Origin: Phycisphaeraceae bacterium
Lineage (GTDB): Bacteria > Planctomycetota > Phycisphaerae > Phycisphaerales > UBA1924
Direction of reading: 5' to 3'
NCBI GenBank assembly: GCA_019636625.1
Contig: JAHBXE010000005.1
Location: forward strand, 62,001-126,000
Length of the DNA stretch: 64,000 nt
The notes beneath the pieces are model-generated. The model did no database searches, had not been told where the DNA came from, and saw only the letters and a program-made list of their open reading frames with translations. Below, piece by piece: positions 62,700 through 64,000 of the stretch. Each line of letters begins with the position of its first letter. Position 1 is the stretch's first letter. The translations under genes were made by a program, and so were the position numbers.

Positions 62700-64000
62700 C
62701 TACCGCCCGCACCCCGCCGCGAACGCGTTCATGAACGCCTGAAAGTCGTTCGCCGTCAGGAACCCGCTGCCATCGGCGTCCGCGGCCATGCTCCCCGCCG
62801 CGAACGCGTTCAGGAAGGCCTGGAAGTCGTTCGCCGTCAGCGACCCACTGCCATCCTGATCCGCGATGCAGCGCCGCCCCGCCGTCAACCTCGCCCACCC
62901 GCGCGTTCCCCCATCCTCCTGCGACTTCACGGTCACCAGCATCTCCGTCTGCAACGGCAACCACCCCGGCGGCGCGGTCACGCGAACCTCAAACGCCGCG
63001 CTTTCCCCAGGCGCCACCACACCCGTCTGCGATGGAACCGCCATGGCCGGCCACGCCGCGCCCTCCACCAGCACCGCATACGAACGCGCCGCGGGCCCCA
63101 AGTTCGTCACCACGAAGCCACGGGTCATCTCCATGTTCTGGAACGCCCAAGCGTTCGCCACGCCCGGCGTCACCCCGATCCCCGACGCCGCCGTCGTCAC
63201 CACCCGGTTGTCCGCATCACGCCCCGGCCCCCACACCACGTCCCACGCCGCTTGATCCCCAATCAAGTACAACCGAAAGAACGACGCGAGAAGCCGCCGC
63301 GTAAGGAACAACTGATCGGCCCGCGACATCGGCCCGCTGTCGCACCCAAACGTGGACACATCTTCAAACCCACAGTGCCAGCCGCCCTGGATCACAGGCA
63401 GCAGCTTCGGCGCCCGCCCCGCGTTGTACATCAGTTGCCCATTGGTCCCCACCGGCACGATCGTGTCCGCGCTCCCGGAGATGAGCGACACCGGCACCGC
63501 GATGCTCCCCATCTGCGCCGTGGCCGATGGGTTCGTCTCCGCCGCGGCGAGATTGGCCAACGCCTTCACCCGCGCATCCGCCGCCGTCGCCAGGATGCTC
63601 GCCCCACCCCCCATCGAGTGCCCCGACATCCCGAACCGATCCGTCGCGATCCCCTGGTACAGGAGAGTCCCTGATGTCGCGTTCTGCTGCTCCAGGTACG
63701 TCAGGCAGTGCCGCATGTCGAGCGCGAAGTTCGAGTGACTCGGGAACAGGCTCCCTTCCGAATCGCTCGCGATGACCACGATCCCCCACGTCGCCAGGTG
63801 CAGCAGCGTGGATTGATACCGATCCACCGTCTGCAGGAACCCATGCCCGAACGACACCGCCGGGTACGGCCCACCGGACGGATCGAATCCCGCGTTCTGC
63901 CCCGCCGCTGTCGCCGGGTAATACAACCTTGCCGTGAACGTGGAGTTGTTCGGCCGCACCACCGTCACGCTCCGCCAGCCCGCCGTGTACGGCCCGGGGT
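62700..64000 (-). CDS. Secreted alpha/beta hydrolase with GC-type dockerin tail (5' end cut)
   Basis: At least 433 residues are visible, and the frame runs off the right edge (PGPYTAGWRSVTVVRP). The fold is that of PET-hydrolase/chlorophyllase-like or dienelactone-type hydrolases: YPAVSFGHGFLQ as oxyanion region, IVVIASDSEGS, the nucleophile elbow GMSGHSMGGGAS, an acid in SGSADTIVP and the histidine in GGWHCGFEDVS. A beta-strand domain follows, then two dockerin-like repeats (DQDGSGSLTANDFQAFL and DADGSGFLTANDFQAFM) and an AAGCGR end. The signal peptide is outside the window. The substrate could be a polyester or lipid ester, but this is not certain. Confidence 0.82.
   Translation of the reverse strand, partial: PGPYTAGWRSVTVVRPNNSTFTARLYYPATAAGQNAGFDPSGGPYPAVSFGHGFLQTVDRYQSTLLHLATWGIVVIASDSEGSLFPSHSNFALDMRHCLTYLEQQNATSGTLLYQGIATDRFGMSGHSMGGGASILATAADARVKALANLAAAETNPSATAQMGSIAVPVSLISGSADTIVPVGTNGQLMYNAGRAPKLLPVIQGGWHCGFEDVSTFGCDSGPMSRADQLFLTRRLLASFFRLYLIGDQAAWDVVWGPGRDADNRVVTTAASGIGVTPGVANAWAFQNMEMTRGFVVTNLGPAARSYAVLVEGAAWPAMAVPSQTGVVAPGESAAFEVRVTAPPGWLPLQTEMLVTVKSQEDGGTRGWARLTAGRRCIADQDGSGSLTANDFQAFLNAFAAGSMAADADGSGFLTANDFQAFMNAFAAGCGR

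Overview
The window is GC-rich (most coding stretches look close to 65-70% G+C) and densely coded. It reads as a chromosomal piece of a planctomycete, most likely of the Phycisphaerae/Phycisphaerales type. The reasons are a PEP-CTERM secreted protein, several secreted proteins ending in a dockerin-like double repeat with a terminal Gly-Cys, futalosine-pathway menaquinone genes (mqnE and mqnC), a long divergent membrane pyrophosphatase, and many ECF sigma/anti-sigma pairs. No tRNA, rRNA, CRISPR array, transposase or phage gene was recognised.

Layout. 1-7.2 kb: an SDR reductase, a CmoB-like methyltransferase, an NTF2-like protein, two class I/II aminotransferases, and between them a lower-GC block with a DUF6161-like coiled-coil membrane protein and a DUF2726 nuclease-like protein. 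7.2-12.6 kb: mqnE with small membrane proteins, a secreted serine hydrolase and a zinc-ribbon membrane gene split by an in-frame TAG. 12.7-20.5 kb: rpsU, the membrane pyrophosphatase, a PEP-CTERM protein, an ECF sigma/anti-sigma pair and copA. 20.8-24 kb: rpsB, tsf, a second CmoB-like methyltransferase and a LURP-one-like protein. 24.3-30.1 kb: a tightly packed amino-sugar salvage operon (SSS symporter, GH20 hexosaminidase, anmK, murQ, Dabb lipoprotein). 30.2-35.6 kb: prepilin-like protein, histidine kinase, sigma-54 activator and a secreted dockerin protein. 36-44.1 kb: two paralogous secreted Cys-rich dockerin proteins, a two-domain M16 peptidase and fabH. 44.1-56.4 kb: a glycan-use region (CBM9-like protein, beta-mannosidase, two sugar ABC permeases, solute-binding protein, alpha-mannosidase, alpha-L-fucosidase). 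56.5-64 kb: a membrane protein, mqnC, a LuxR-type regulator, an ECF sigma/FecR pair, a small secreted protein and the 3' part of a secreted alpha/beta hydrolase with a dockerin tail.

How it fits together. Three catabolic or regulatory blocks stand out: MurNAc/anhydroMurNAc salvage, uptake and trimming of mannose/fucose-containing glycans (no ABC ATPase is present, so one must be shared), and a two-component sigma-54 system coupled to secretion-type genes. The two menaquinone genes lie 50 kb apart but share a TTTCA-N8-TGAAA element at their start codons, and both proteins carry extra segments at the same place in the fold. In mqnC that segment is built partly from an octamer tandem repeat that also occurs elsewhere in the window. 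These shared features, the amber-split gene and the multi-hairpin leaders are the observations most worth following up. All functional statements rest on reading motifs by eye; no database search was run.
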